From contig JASEIA010000063.1 of assembly GCA_030018575.1 (NCBI GenBank), forward strand, positions 1-8,834: a stretch of 8,834 nucleotides of DNA. The letters run 5' to 3'. The notes beneath the pieces are model-generated. The model was given only the letters and a program-made list of their open reading frames with translations, made no database searches and was not told the origin of the DNA. Below are positions 1-5,991 of the stretch, one piece after another. The DNA is from Nanobdellota archaeon. GTDB taxonomy: Archaea > Nanobdellota > Nanobdellia > SCGC-AAA011-G17 > GW2011-AR17. Positions within the stretch are counted from its first letter, which is position 1, and every line of letters starts with the position of its first letter. The translations under genes and the position numbers were made by a program.

Positions 1-34
1 AATTTCCCCGCAAAGCTTTAAATCTAATTTCTTC

Positions 35-118
35 CCTCGGAGAGCAATTTTATAATCCTACTTTTTTTCAGGTTTTTTGTGGCTTTGTCCTCGGAGCTTA
101 ATACATACCAGGTTTTTT
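35..118 (+). other. Non-coding leader region with T-runs and two repeated short words
   Basis: The first 155 bases hold no gene I can support. The octamer CCTCGGAG occurs at 35-42 and 89-96, and CAGGTTTTTT at 69-78 and 109-118. The spacings differ (54 and 40 bp), so this is not a clean tandem duplication. The T-runs at 62-68 and 73-78 could end a rightward transcript entering from the left, because archaeal termination often needs only oligo-T on the non-template strand. The function is unproven. Confidence 0.3.
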
Positions 119-125
119 CATTAGG

Positions 126-133
126 TTTATAAG
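126..133 (+). promoter_or_regulatory. TATA box of the M28 peptidase gene
   Basis: TTTATAAG is centred about 27 nt upstream of the ATG at 156. Archaeal transcription starts roughly 25 nt after the TATA box, so the mRNA would begin at or next to the start codon and be leaderless. No Shine-Dalgarno sequence is seen before the ATG, which fits. Confidence 0.6.
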
Positions 134-155
134 CAAACACTTATACCCACGCCTT

Positions 156-1010
156 ATGGCAAAAACATACTGCTTCGGGCTTCTGGCAGCGGCTATGATG
201 TCTTCATGCCTTCCAAAGACAGAGGCGCATAATGCGCAGCAGGAAGCAGTGCAGCACGATACAGAAGATACTGCAGATTATATGTATTCAATGCTTGAAA
301 ATTTATGCAATGCAGAAGACAATGTTGCAAGAGGCAATCTGGTAATAAAAGAGCTTGAAGCAATGGGCTTGGAATATAGCTTGCAGCCTTTTGAAAGGGA
401 AGGAAGCAATTACAGGAACATAATCGCAAAGATTGATGTGGAAAATGAATCTCATAACCTTGCATTCACAGCGCATTATGACAGGGTTGATGTCGGCTGC
501 GGTGTTGTTGACAACGGCTCAGGCGTTGCAGTTCTTTTGGGAATGATAAAGGATGTTAAGGAAAGCCCAAATGATAATGACTTGACATTTATCTTTTTTG
601 ACGCAGAAGAAAAGGGGCTTTTGGGCTCAAAATATTATGTTGCAAACACTGATGAAAGGTTTGACGCAGTGTTCAACATTGACATGGCTGCTTACGGGGA
701 TACGCTCATGATATCAACAGGGGCGCATAACCGCAGGGGGGAATTCGTGCCGACAACAGAATCCCTTAACGAATTGATAATTGAGCTTTGCGAGGAAAAT
801 TCAATTCCTTATTTCTGGACTGAAGACAAGTGGACTGACAATGTGAGCTTTAATGAGGCAGGGCTTGCTGCTGCTTCTGTCGTAAGAGTGGACTCAAGCT
901 TTCCAAATCCCTATCCGATTCACAATGAAGGCGACAATATGTCAAATACAGACATTAATGTCCTTTCACAGACAGAAGAATTCATGCTGATGATTCTGGA
1001 TAGGTATTAA
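156..1010 (+). CDS. M28-family zinc aminopeptidase, predicted membrane-anchored lipoprotein
   Basis: This 284-residue protein has the full set of M28 (aminopeptidase Y/S-like) metal-site residues. H107 and D109 lie in AHYD, bridging D119 in DNGSG, catalytic E151 and metal ligand E152 in DAEEKGLLGS, D176 in NIDM, and H256 near the end. Such enzymes use two zinc ions to release N-terminal residues from peptides. The N-terminus has a short basic start, a small hydrophobic stretch (about 7-16) and a Cys at 18 in MSSC, which resembles a lipobox. I infer export and lipid anchoring outside the membrane. The hydrophobic stretch is short, so this is less certain than the enzyme family. The start is supported by the TATA box 27 nt upstream. 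Transcription is convergent with the gene at 1099. The physiological substrate cannot be read from sequence; peptide scavenging is plausible. Confidence 0.9.
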   Translation: MAKTYCFGLLAAAMMSSCLPKTEAHNAQQEAVQHDTEDTADYMYSMLENLCNAEDNVARGNLVIKELEAMGLEYSLQPFEREGSNYRNIIAKIDVENESHNLAFTAHYDRVDVGCGVVDNGSGVAVLLGMIKDVKESPNDNDLTFIFFDAEEKGLLGSKYYVANTDERFDAVFNIDMAAYGDTLMISTGAHNRRGEFVPTTESLNELIIELCEENSIPYFWTEDKWTDNVSFNEAGLAAASVVRVDSSFPNPYPIHNEGDNMSNTDINVLSQTEEFMLMILDRY

Positions 1011-1031
1011 AATTAAAAACAAATAAAAAAT
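1011..1031 (-). terminator. Oligo-T terminator of the leftward nucleotidyltransferase unit
   Basis: Read on the minus strand, this stretch is two T-rich runs after the last leftward stop codon, the arrangement expected for archaeal intrinsic termination. It directly abuts the stop of the convergent peptidase gene. No hairpin is evident, and archaea do not need one. Confidence 0.45.
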
Positions 1032-1042
1032 AGAAGCTACTA

Positions 1043-1102
1043 TTATCCCCTTTCATTTCTTGCCCTTGCAAACGCGCTTAAGATTATCTCCTTTGCCTTC
1101 AT
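1043..1102 (-). CDS. Possible 19-residue ORF overlapping the nucleotidyltransferase stop
   Basis: The ATG overlaps the TGA stop of the upstream gene as ATGA and opens a frame encoding MKAKEIILSAFARARNERG, then TAA. The overlap suggests translational coupling and the peptide is predicted helical. It is too short to assign to a family. It may be a real small protein, the stump of a lost downstream gene (in many archaea a HEPN partner follows a nucleotidyltransferase gene), or chance. Another reading is that a frameshift separated it from the C-terminal tail of the upstream protein. Confidence 0.25.
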   Translation of the reverse strand: MKAKEIILSAFARARNERG

Positions 1103-1695
1103 TCCCTGTACACCATGCCCATAAAGCTTTCAAAGCCGTATAGAATATAGTGGTATTTAATTATTTCCATTATAATTGGCTTTTCCTTCCGGGCTTTTAA
1201 TTCGCTTTTGGTAATAATGACCGGAACGGCTTCCCTGCCGTAATTTGCATGAATTTTTCTTACTATGTCAGCAATGTCCTTTTTCCTTTCGCAGACAACC
1301 AGCACATCAATATCGCTTTCTTTTGATGCTGTCCCTTTGGCGTAAGAGCCAAATATAGCGATGGTTAGCAGGCTATGCTTAAATCTCTCCTTTAGCCCGC
1401 TGATAAAGTCCCCCATAATAAGCTTTATTTCCTTGTTTCTGCTGTAAAAATCCTCTGTCCGGACTACTTCATTGAGGTGCATCAGCGCCTTTGCCTTTTC
1501 GCTTTCAGGATTTAAGCTGCATACAATCGCCCTGCCAACTTTTTTCCCTGCTATTACTCCTTCTTTAATAAGCCTGCCTGCAACCCTGTTCACGAGCGAG
1601 TAATGCTCATTCAGCCTGTTGGCAATCTCATTTATTGTAAACTCCTTTTCCGTATTCTTTCCCAGCAGGTTTATTATATTTAATTCAAGCCTCAT
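1099..1695 (-). CDS. Winged-helix / minimal nucleotidyltransferase fusion protein
   Basis: The protein is 198 residues from the chosen ATG. Residues 1 to about 65 form a winged helix-turn-helix (TINEIANRLNEHYSLVNRVAGRLIKEGVI, then a GKKVGRA wing). Residues 108-135 carry a Pol-beta-type nucleotidyltransferase core with GSYAKGT (G116, S117) and DID (D128, D130), the GSx10DxD signature. A third acidic residue is not obvious in the following strand. The longer frame starts at 1755, but that start lies upstream of the TATA box and its extra residues (SLKVI twice) are just translated operator repeats. The 1695 ATG has a GTGAT Shine-Dalgarno match 5-9 nt upstream. Related proteins act as nucleotidylating antitoxins or regulators. 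No HEPN toxin partner is visible. Autoregulation through the two upstream repeats is likely. Confidence 0.75.
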   Translation of the reverse strand: MRLELNIINLLGKNTEKEFTINEIANRLNEHYSLVNRVAGRLIKEGVIAGKKVGRAIVCSLNPESEKAKALMHLNEVVRTEDFYSRNKEIKLIMGDFISGLKERFKHSLLTIAIFGSYAKGTASKESDIDVLVVCERKKDIADIVRKIHANYGREAVPVIITKSELKARKEKPIIMEIIKYHYILYGFESFMGMVYRE

Positions 1696-1698
1696 GTT

Positions 1699-1715
1699 TA
1701 TCACTTTTAACGATA
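1699..1715 (-). promoter_or_regulatory. Proximal operator-like repeat
   Basis: TATCACTTTTAACGATA (plus-strand reading) matches the distal palindrome at 1720-1736 at 14 of 17 positions and starts exactly 21 bp, two helical turns, from it. It covers the predicted transcription start and the GTGAT ribosome-binding match of the gene ending at 1099. A protein bound here would block both initiation and translation. Confidence 0.55.
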
Positions 1716-1719
1716 ATAT

Positions 1720-1736
1720 TATCACTTTAAGTGATA
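1720..1736 (-). promoter_or_regulatory. Distal palindromic operator
   Basis: TATCACTTTAAGTGATA is an inverted repeat, perfect apart from its central base. It overlaps the TATA box of the winged-helix nucleotidyltransferase gene. Palindromes of this size usually bind a dimeric helix-turn-helix protein. The encoded winged helix is the obvious candidate, which would give negative autoregulation. That link is inference. Confidence 0.6.
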
Positions 1737-1743
1737 TATAAGC
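1735..1743 (-). promoter_or_regulatory. TATA box of the winged-helix nucleotidyltransferase gene
   Basis: The minus strand reads CTTATATAT, about 44 nt before the ATG at 1695. Initiation near 1713 would give a short leader of about 18 nt containing the GTGAT ribosome-binding match. This gene therefore seems to have a leader, unlike other genes in the window. Confidence 0.5.
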
Positions 1744-1755
1744 TTTTCTGTCCAA

Positions 1756-1959
1756 GAGCAGTACGTAATACTAAAGCAAAAACAGCCATGGGCAGAAACC
1801 CTAAGCAAAAAAGAAGTATTAATATCCTCTTGCACGCCGTGTTACTATAAAGAACAATAAGCATATGTTTAAGCTTTTCTGTTACTTATGGTAACAAGCA
1901 TTCAGGCACTATGCGGCAAATATACTCAAAGCCATGAAAACAATGAAGCGCAGCCGCCT
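1756..1959. other. Intergenic stretch between htpX 3' end and the nucleotidyltransferase promoter
   Basis: I see no supported gene in these roughly 200 bases. A 6-bp stem with a 5-nt loop (TGTTAC / GTAACA) lies at 1880-1896, downstream of htpX on the minus strand. It could mark an RNA 3' end, but it is not followed by a strong T-run on that strand. Confidence 0.3.
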
Positions 1960-2913
1960 TTACTCCGCCTGCAAATGCGACAAATGCTTGATTCTCTTAA
2001 GCATATTCGGATGAGTGGTAAAGAGCTCCATCACTTTCTGCCCCCTGCCCAACACAACATTCTTCTGCCTTATTGCAGCAAGCTCGTGCCTGTCGATGGT
2101 TCCGCTCATGTCAGAGTCAATTGCCTTCAATTCCTTTATGTCCAATTCAGCCCTTGCAGGGTCGTTTGCAAAGAAAGCCCTGCAGCCTTCGGCTGCCTTT
2201 AATTCCTGTTTTGACGCAGATGCAGAGCCATAAACCAGCTTATACAATGCAGAAGCAAGCTCGTGCGGGTCATTTCCCAATTGAACGCTTCCCTTGTCAG
2301 CGTAATACTCCCTGATTCTTGAGCCGTACAGGACAAGAAGGTTCGTGATGAAGTATAAAACCAATGCGCCGATTCCAATCAGCACTGCACTGCCCTTGTT
2401 TTCCCTGTTCCTGCTCCACAAAAAGCTTTGCGCCGCAAACCAGCAAAGCATGGGGACAATGCTCAATAATGTTATCACAGTGACATCCCTGTTCTTTATA
2501 TGGGAAATCTCGTGCCCAAGGACAGCCTTTAATTCCCTTTCATTCAGCAAGTTAAGTATCCCTTTTGTAACGCAAACCCTGCCGTCCCTTATGCTCTTTC
2601 CAAAGGCAAATGCATTTGGCAGCCCTAATTCAGACACTGCCACTCTCGGCTTTGGGATGCCTGCCTTCTTTGCAAGCTCGTCAATCATCTTATGCAGCTT
2701 TGGCTCCTCTTTTTCAGAGACATACCTTATCCTCATTGTCCATTCAACTATCTTCGGCCCTATCATGTACTGCAGGACAGTCATTCCGAGAGCGAGAGCA
2801 AGATAAAAATAAAAGTTAGTTACGCCTGCATACCTTGAGACTGCGCTTACCAGCCCGAAGACTATTGCAAACATCACGCCGAGCAGCAAATATAATCTAA
2901 CCTGAAGCCACAT
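1960..2913 (-). CDS. htpX: HtpX-type M48 membrane metalloprotease with an EF-hand loop
   Basis: At 317 residues this is close to usual HtpX length. Hydrophobic segments at about 6-26 and 34-52 precede the zinc motif HEISH (H134, E135, H138). Two more follow at about 145-163 and 176-197, then EYYAD with the third zinc ligand E202. The C-terminal THPN (300-303) is also typical. HtpX degrades damaged or misassembled membrane proteins, with its active site facing the cytosol. Residues 266-277 read DSDMSGTIDRHE, a complete 12-position EF-hand loop (positions 1, 3, 5, 7, 9 and 12 are D, D, S, T, D, E), suggesting calcium binding. The start is fixed by the AAGGAGGTG Shine-Dalgarno sequence at 2921-2929, seven bases before the ATG. 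Only one base separates it from the stop of the upstream endonuclease gene, so it is co-transcribed with the R-M genes. Confidence 0.93.
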   Translation of the reverse strand: MWLQVRLYLLLGVMFAIVFGLVSAVSRYAGVTNFYFYLALALGMTVLQYMIGPKIVEWTMRIRYVSEKEEPKLHKMIDELAKKAGIPKPRVAVSELGLPNAFAFGKSIRDGRVCVTKGILNLLNERELKAVLGHEISHIKNRDVTVITLLSIVPMLCWFAAQSFLWSRNRENKGSAVLIGIGALVLYFITNLLVLYGSRIREYYADKGSVQLGNDPHELASALYKLVYGSASASKQELKAAEGCRAFFANDPARAELDIKELKAIDSDMSGTIDRHELAAIRQKNVVLGRGQKVMELFTTHPNMLKRIKHLSHLQAE

Positions 2914-2914
2914 T

Positions 2915-3664
2915 TTATTTCACCTCCTTGCTTTTATTAACAGCGTCTTCAATTAATTCTTTAACAAAATCCGGCAATTTGATTTTATACTTTAATGACT
3001 CTTTTCTTAAGGCTTCAAAATATTTTATTTCCCTCTTTTGCCATTGTAAATCTAATCTCCTTATTTCTCTTAATGCTATATGCTCATATTTATAAGGGTT
3101 TCCCCAATAGCAATGCATACATATTTCTGGTTTTTTATTAGTTCTCCAATTTTTACAGTGCTCACACGACCATGATTTGGCGCGGTTGCATGAGCCGCAG
3201 AGCAGCATATAATCTTTAATAGCTTCTTTTGCAGCCTTATAATATTTGCTTATTTCATAAGGGACCCTATGGTCTATTTGCAGATATCGTTCTTCAAATT
3301 CGCCATTGCAAATGCTGCATCTGCCGTTTCCTGCCGAATAAAGCTGCTTTTTGAATTCTTTTGGAAAGACCTTTCTACCTTCTAATACCTTTTTTTGTAC
3401 TTTTTCTAAATTTCCAAATCGGTAAGCAGCTATGGTCCTGCCTTCTGAAGATTTTACTTTAAATGTTTCTAACGGAATGCCTGCTTCTCTAACATCCCTT
3501 GCCGCTCTTGGCGGATGCTTATAACCATATGTTTTTTCTAATTCCCCTGTTGTTATACGCCCTTTATTTAAAATATGTTCTATCACAATCTTTGCTCTTT
3601 TATTCTTAATGGTTTTTAATAATTGGAGGGCTCTTTTTTTGTGAGCAGGAATATTCTTTTTCAT
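2915..3664 (-). CDS. HNH endonuclease, probable Type II restriction enzyme
   Basis: The protein has 249 residues. Residues 1 to about 85 look like a helix-turn-helix or winged-helix DNA-binding part. Residues 116-163 form an HNH (ββα-metal) nuclease: CSIC (C116, C119), IDH (D131, catalytic H132), CGSCN (C156, C159, N160) and K163. A second zinc knuckle follows with C167, C170, C182 and C185. The C-terminal 50 residues are helical and charged. Its ATG overlaps the stop of the adenine methyltransferase (ATGA), so the two are translationally coupled, the usual layout of a modification enzyme before its restriction partner. Recognition sequence unknown. The genes of the pair are visibly more AT-rich in codon choice than the neighbouring housekeeping genes, suggesting horizontal transfer. 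A homing or other HNH nuclease is the alternative, but the methyltransferase partner argues for restriction. Confidence 0.8.
   Translation of the reverse strand: MKKNIPAHKKRALQLLKTIKNKRAKIVIEHILNKGRITTGELEKTYGYKHPPRAARDVREAGIPLETFKVKSSEGRTIAAYRFGNLEKVQKKVLEGRKVFPKEFKKQLYSAGNGRCSICNGEFEERYLQIDHRVPYEISKYYKAAKEAIKDYMLLCGSCNRAKSWSCEHCKNWRTNKKPEICMHCYWGNPYKYEHIALREIRRLDLQWQKREIKYFEALRKESLKYKIKLPDFVKELIEDAVNKSKEVK
2921..2929 (-). promoter_or_regulatory. Consensus ribosome-binding site of htpX inside the HNH gene
   Basis: The minus strand reads AAGGAGGTG, a perfect complement to the archaeal 16S rRNA 3' end, seven bases before the htpX ATG. The same bases are the Lys-Glu-Val codons near the C-terminus of the HNH protein. 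It fixes the htpX start and shows internal genes here use Shine-Dalgarno initiation, while first genes appear leaderless. Confidence 0.85.
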
Positions 3665-4596
3665 CTTTTAATAGCCCCTTGCATTTGATAAGCAGAGATA
3701 GTTTGTTGTTGTAATATTATTGGGCTAATTTTTTCAATCAGCGCAGGGGATAAATATATAGACTCATAAGTATATTGGCGCCGCTTAAGCAATGTGGCTT
3801 GAGAAGACCTGCCCGCATTTACTTCTATTCTAATAAGCTCTAATTCTTTGGGCAATGGTTTTCCAAAAACTTTATTGCTTGTTCTTCCATCATAACTTAA
3901 TATATACGGTAATTTTCTTTTGTTTAATTCAGAAAGTTCAGTTATAAATTCAGTTTGGTCTATATCTTCGTAATATTTAAAACCCCTGCTTTGCCCTGTT
4001 CCTTGGTATGGCGGGTCCATATATACTAAATCATTGCAGCTTGCCATTTTTAACACTTTTTTATAATCTAAATAGGATAGTGTAGTTTTCCCTTTCAATA
4101 ATTGTGAAGTCTTTAAAATATCTTCACGCATCATTGAAGGGTGGCGCCCTTTCCTCCTGTGATCCGGGCTCTGATTGAATCCTCCGTTATTATTATACCT
4201 CACTGCTGCTTTAACGCATCTTGCTAATAAAAATAGGAGATATTCTGGTTTGTTATCCATGTTGAATTGATTCCGTAATTCATAATAGTGGGTTTCTTCT
4301 TTTCCTAACTGTTCAAACCAAATATCATGGTATTTTCTTACTATTTCTTTAGGATTATTAATAATCTCATTCCAGAGGGAAATAAGCGGCTGGTTTATAT
4401 CATTTAAATGGAATGCTTTTGCTTTAAAATAATATGCTGCAGCAATTGTTACTGCCCCTGAGCCAGCAAATGGCTCTATTAATTTATCGAAATCTTTAGG
4501 AAAGCACCTAAGGATGTGATTTGCCAATCCTCTTTTACTCCCTTGGTAAGGTATTGGGTGGGGCAGTCTCATATAAAACATACCATACTTATCCAT
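3661..4596 (-). CDS. D12-class DNA adenine-N6 methyltransferase
   Basis: At 311 residues this matches the Dam-like D12 class, which transfers a methyl group from S-adenosylmethionine to adenine N6 in double-stranded DNA. Seen in order are the N-terminal YQGSK (17-21, motif X), EPFAGSGAV (41-49, AdoMet binding, motif I), an acidic residue D66 in LNDIN, and catalytic DPPY (194-197, motif IV) after DLVYM. The insert between motifs I and IV probably holds target recognition. The stop overlaps the HNH endonuclease start, so the pair is read as a Type II R-M system. I keep the longest ATG. An ATG at 4572 (residue 9, just before LPHPIPYQGSK) is a serious alternative, because a TATA-like TTTATTAA lies about 27 nt upstream of it. 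The target site is unknown; GATC is worth testing. Confidence 0.88.
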   Translation of the reverse strand: MDKYGMFYMRLPHPIPYQGSKRGLANHILRCFPKDFDKLIEPFAGSGAVTIAAAYYFKAKAFHLNDINQPLISLWNEIINNPKEIVRKYHDIWFEQLGKEETHYYELRNQFNMDNKPEYLLFLLARCVKAAVRYNNNGGFNQSPDHRRKGRHPSMMREDILKTSQLLKGKTTLSYLDYKKVLKMASCNDLVYMDPPYQGTGQSRGFKYYEDIDQTEFITELSELNKRKLPYILSYDGRTSNKVFGKPLPKELELIRIEVNAGRSSQATLLKRRQYTYESIYLSPALIEKISPIILQQQTISAYQMQGAIKR

Positions 4597-4633
4597 TAAT
4601 AAACTTTTACTTTCTCGGTGGCGCGGGTTAGAA

Positions 4634-4771
4634 TCAAAACGACTGCGCCATCGGGCTTCCGCATTTTGGGCGCGTCATCGGCCCTGAGCTTTGCGTGTAT
4701 ATCCTGTGCCCGCATTTCCTGCAAAAGAAGCCGCGGCTGAATTCCTTCGGCTCTCCGGGTATTCTCCCCAT
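4634..4771 (-). CDS. Small zinc-ribbon-like protein (45 residues), tentative
   Basis: The frame encodes 45 residues containing CRKCGHR (C17, C20), then RPKCGSPM (C37) after a 16-residue loop. This is the layout of archaeal two-knuckle zinc ribbons, except that the residue expected to be the third Cys (before PKCG) is R34 or its neighbour. An Arg CGC codon at residue 34 is one base from Cys TGC, so the second knuckle may be degenerate, or H22 may complete the site. A G-run lies just before the ATG but very close to it, so the start is weak. The region is GC-rich and two other minus-strand frames are also open. One, 4596-4820, has a better ribosome-binding match (AAGGTGT) but a composition that looks random. 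I prefer this frame for its CxxCG motif. It sits between cmk and the R-M operon. No function can be assigned. Confidence 0.45.
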   Translation of the reverse strand: MGRIPGEPKEFSRGFFCRKCGHRIYTQSSGPMTRPKCGSPMAQSF

Positions 4772-4841
4772 TTCCCCCCTTGCGCGCAAAACCCCCCTCT
4801 CCCGCTTCCCACGGCGCCATTTTTACACCTTCTTTTTACAT

Positions 4842-5387
4842 CTAATCTGTTTTCTTTCCGCTTTCCCATCTTATTGTTTTCATAACCTTGTCCACAACTT
4901 CTTCAACAGAAATATTGGTTGTGTCAATCACGCAGTCAAACTGCCGTTCATTGTAGGGGTCGAGATTATATCTTTCCTTATACCTCTTTTTATCGCCATT
5001 CATCCTTTTTTTCATTTCCTTCAGCACTTCATCAACATTCTTGTATTTCTTCTCAGAGCTTCTTGGTTCCTTGAAAACCCTCTCTGCTGCTTTCTTCAAA
5101 TCCGCCTTGAAAAAGAACTTCAGGGAATTTGGCACAAAGTGAAAGGAAAGGCGCCCCTCAATAACGAAGTTATCCTCTTTTTCCCCGATTTTCTGTTGGT
5201 TATTGTCAAACTCCGTGTCAGTGTCTTCCTTTAATTGGTTAAACTCGTAGATGGCAAGCCCTCGTTTCTTAGCCATTTGCCTTCTTAGTGCGCCAACAGA
5301 ATAATACTTGTATTTCAGTTTTTCAGCAATTATCTTTGCAACAGTTGACTTTCCGGAGCCGGGAGTTCCGCAGATTGAGATTTGCAT
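4842..5387 (-). CDS. cmk: Archaeal-type cytidylate (CMP) kinase, paralogue 1
   Basis: The protein is 181 residues with a P-loop at the very start, GTPGSGKST (7-15), after a short first strand. This is the compact form of archaeal CMP kinases, which make CDP from CMP and ATP in the cytosol. Other family-like blocks are MAKKRGLAIYEFNQL, EDTDTEFD in the nucleotide monophosphate-binding region, VIEGRLSF (about 75-82), a basic lid region with RSSEK and KKRYKERY, and a final DCVIDTTN strand before the last helix. It is collinear with the gene immediately upstream and about half identical by eye, so the two are tandem duplicates. Its own TATA box 25 nt before the ATG lies right after the stop of that gene. 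The C-terminal tail (WESGKKTD) is longer and more polar than in the copy. Specificity for CMP is inferred from family likeness. Confidence 0.82.
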   Translation of the reverse strand: MQISICGTPGSGKSTVAKIIAEKLKYKYYSVGALRRQMAKKRGLAIYEFNQLKEDTDTEFDNNQQKIGEKEDNFVIEGRLSFHFVPNSLKFFFKADLKKAAERVFKEPRSSEKKYKNVDEVLKEMKKRMNGDKKRYKERYNLDPYNERQFDCVIDTTNISVEEVVDKVMKTIRWESGKKTD

Positions 5388-5408
5388 AATAAGAATATGG
5401 GCTTAGCG

Positions 5409-5416
5409 TATAAATA
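5409..5416 (-). promoter_or_regulatory. TATA box of cmk paralogue 1
   Basis: The minus strand reads TATTTATA, centred about 25 nt before the ATG at 5387 and starting just downstream of the stop codon of the preceding paralogue. The mRNA would be leaderless. This gives the gene its own promoter even though it lies only 33 bp after its neighbour. Confidence 0.55.
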
Positions 5417-5420
5417 CTTT

Positions 5421-5951
5421 TCACTTCTTTGCCTTGACAATCCTAAGAACTTCTTCCACAACCTCTTCAATGCCCTTGCTGGTTGTGTCTATCACGAAAT
5501 CAAACTTTGAAGGGTCATAGCAGTTTATGCCATAGTGCCTTGAATACCTTTCGCCGTCATTCTGCATTCTCTTTTGCAGGTCAAGCGCAACTTCCGCGAT
5601 TGTTGCATAGCTTCTTTCAGAGCTTCTCTGGTCGCTGAAGATTCTTGAAGCAGCAACATTCACGTCGCAGTGGAAGTAAATCTTCACAGACCGCGGCATG
5701 AAATAAAAGGCCAGCCTGCCCTCGTTGACAAAGTTATCACCTTCTTTCCCCAGCTTCTTCTGTTCTTCATCAACCATTGTGTCTGTGTCTTCGGGCAGGC
5801 TGTTGAATTCGTCTATTGTAAGCCCCCTCTCTTTGGCAAGCTTCCTTCTTATCTTGCCCATTGAATAGAAATCATAGCCCAGCTTTTCGGCAACGAGCCT
5901 TGCAGCAGTTGACTTTCCCGCGCCTGGCACACCTCCTATTGCTATCTGCAT
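5421..5951 (-). CDS. cmk: Archaeal-type cytidylate (CMP) kinase, paralogue 2
   Basis: This 176-residue protein is collinear with the 181-residue copy downstream, sharing MQI at the start, P-loop GVPGAGKST (7-15), LAKERGLTIDEFNSLPEDTDT, NEGRLAFYFMP and DFVIDTT. Differences from the other copy include N in place of I before EGRL, extra His/Cys in the YFHCDV strand, and a distinct lid (RSSERSYATIAEV). CMP kinase is the expected activity. Two copies could differ in substrate, for example CMP/dCMP versus another monophosphate, but that is speculation. The ATG at 5951 has a TATA box 25 nt upstream, so the transcript is probably leaderless. The gene follows aIF2γ in the same direction after a short gap containing an inverted repeat. 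Which copy is ancestral cannot be told from sequence alone. Confidence 0.85.
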   Translation of the reverse strand: MQIAIGGVPGAGKSTAARLVAEKLGYDFYSMGKIRRKLAKERGLTIDEFNSLPEDTDTMVDEEQKKLGKEGDNFVNEGRLAFYFMPRSVKIYFHCDVNVAASRIFSDQRSSERSYATIAEVALDLQKRMQNDGERYSRHYGINCYDPSKFDFVIDTTSKGIEEVVEEVLRIVKAKK

Positions 5952-5972
5952 AACAAGAAGTAATTGCTGTTT

Positions 5973-5980
5973 AATATAAA
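5973..5980 (-). promoter_or_regulatory. TATA box of cmk paralogue 2
   Basis: The minus strand reads TTTATATT, centred about 25 nt upstream of the ATG at 5951, with no Shine-Dalgarno match between. This fits a leaderless start, as for its downstream paralogue. Confidence 0.6.
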
Positions 5981-5991
5981 AGCATTTGAGA

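Noticed and set aside
35..118. Repeated CCTCGGAG and CAGGTTTTTT as a CRISPR or tandem array
   Set aside because: Only two copies of each, with unequal spacing and no spacer structure.
1696..1755. N-terminal 20-residue extension of the nucleotidyltransferase
   Set aside because: The start lies upstream of the TATA box, and the repeated SLKVI is the translation of two operator copies.
1788..1850. 20-codon plus-strand ORF beginning MGRNPKQKR
   Set aside because: Too short, with no convincing ribosome-binding sequence or TATA box at the proper distance and no recognisable motif.
1880..1896. 6-bp stem-loop near the htpX 3' end as a rho-independent terminator
   Set aside because: The stem is short and no T-run follows on the minus strand, so it is mentioned only as intergenic content.
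1888..2806. Several plus-strand frames of 69-153 residues
   Set aside because: Shadows of htpX, whose motifs and start are secure on the opposite strand.
4596..4820. 74-residue minus-strand frame before the methyltransferase
   Set aside because: It has a fair ribosome-binding match and a TAATG junction, but its composition looks random and it overlaps the zinc-ribbon frame with a recognisable CxxCG motif. Kept only as an alternative.
4695..5864. Plus-strand hydrophobic frames across the cytidylate kinases
   Set aside because: Antisense to two well-conserved kinase genes; they have no independent start signals.
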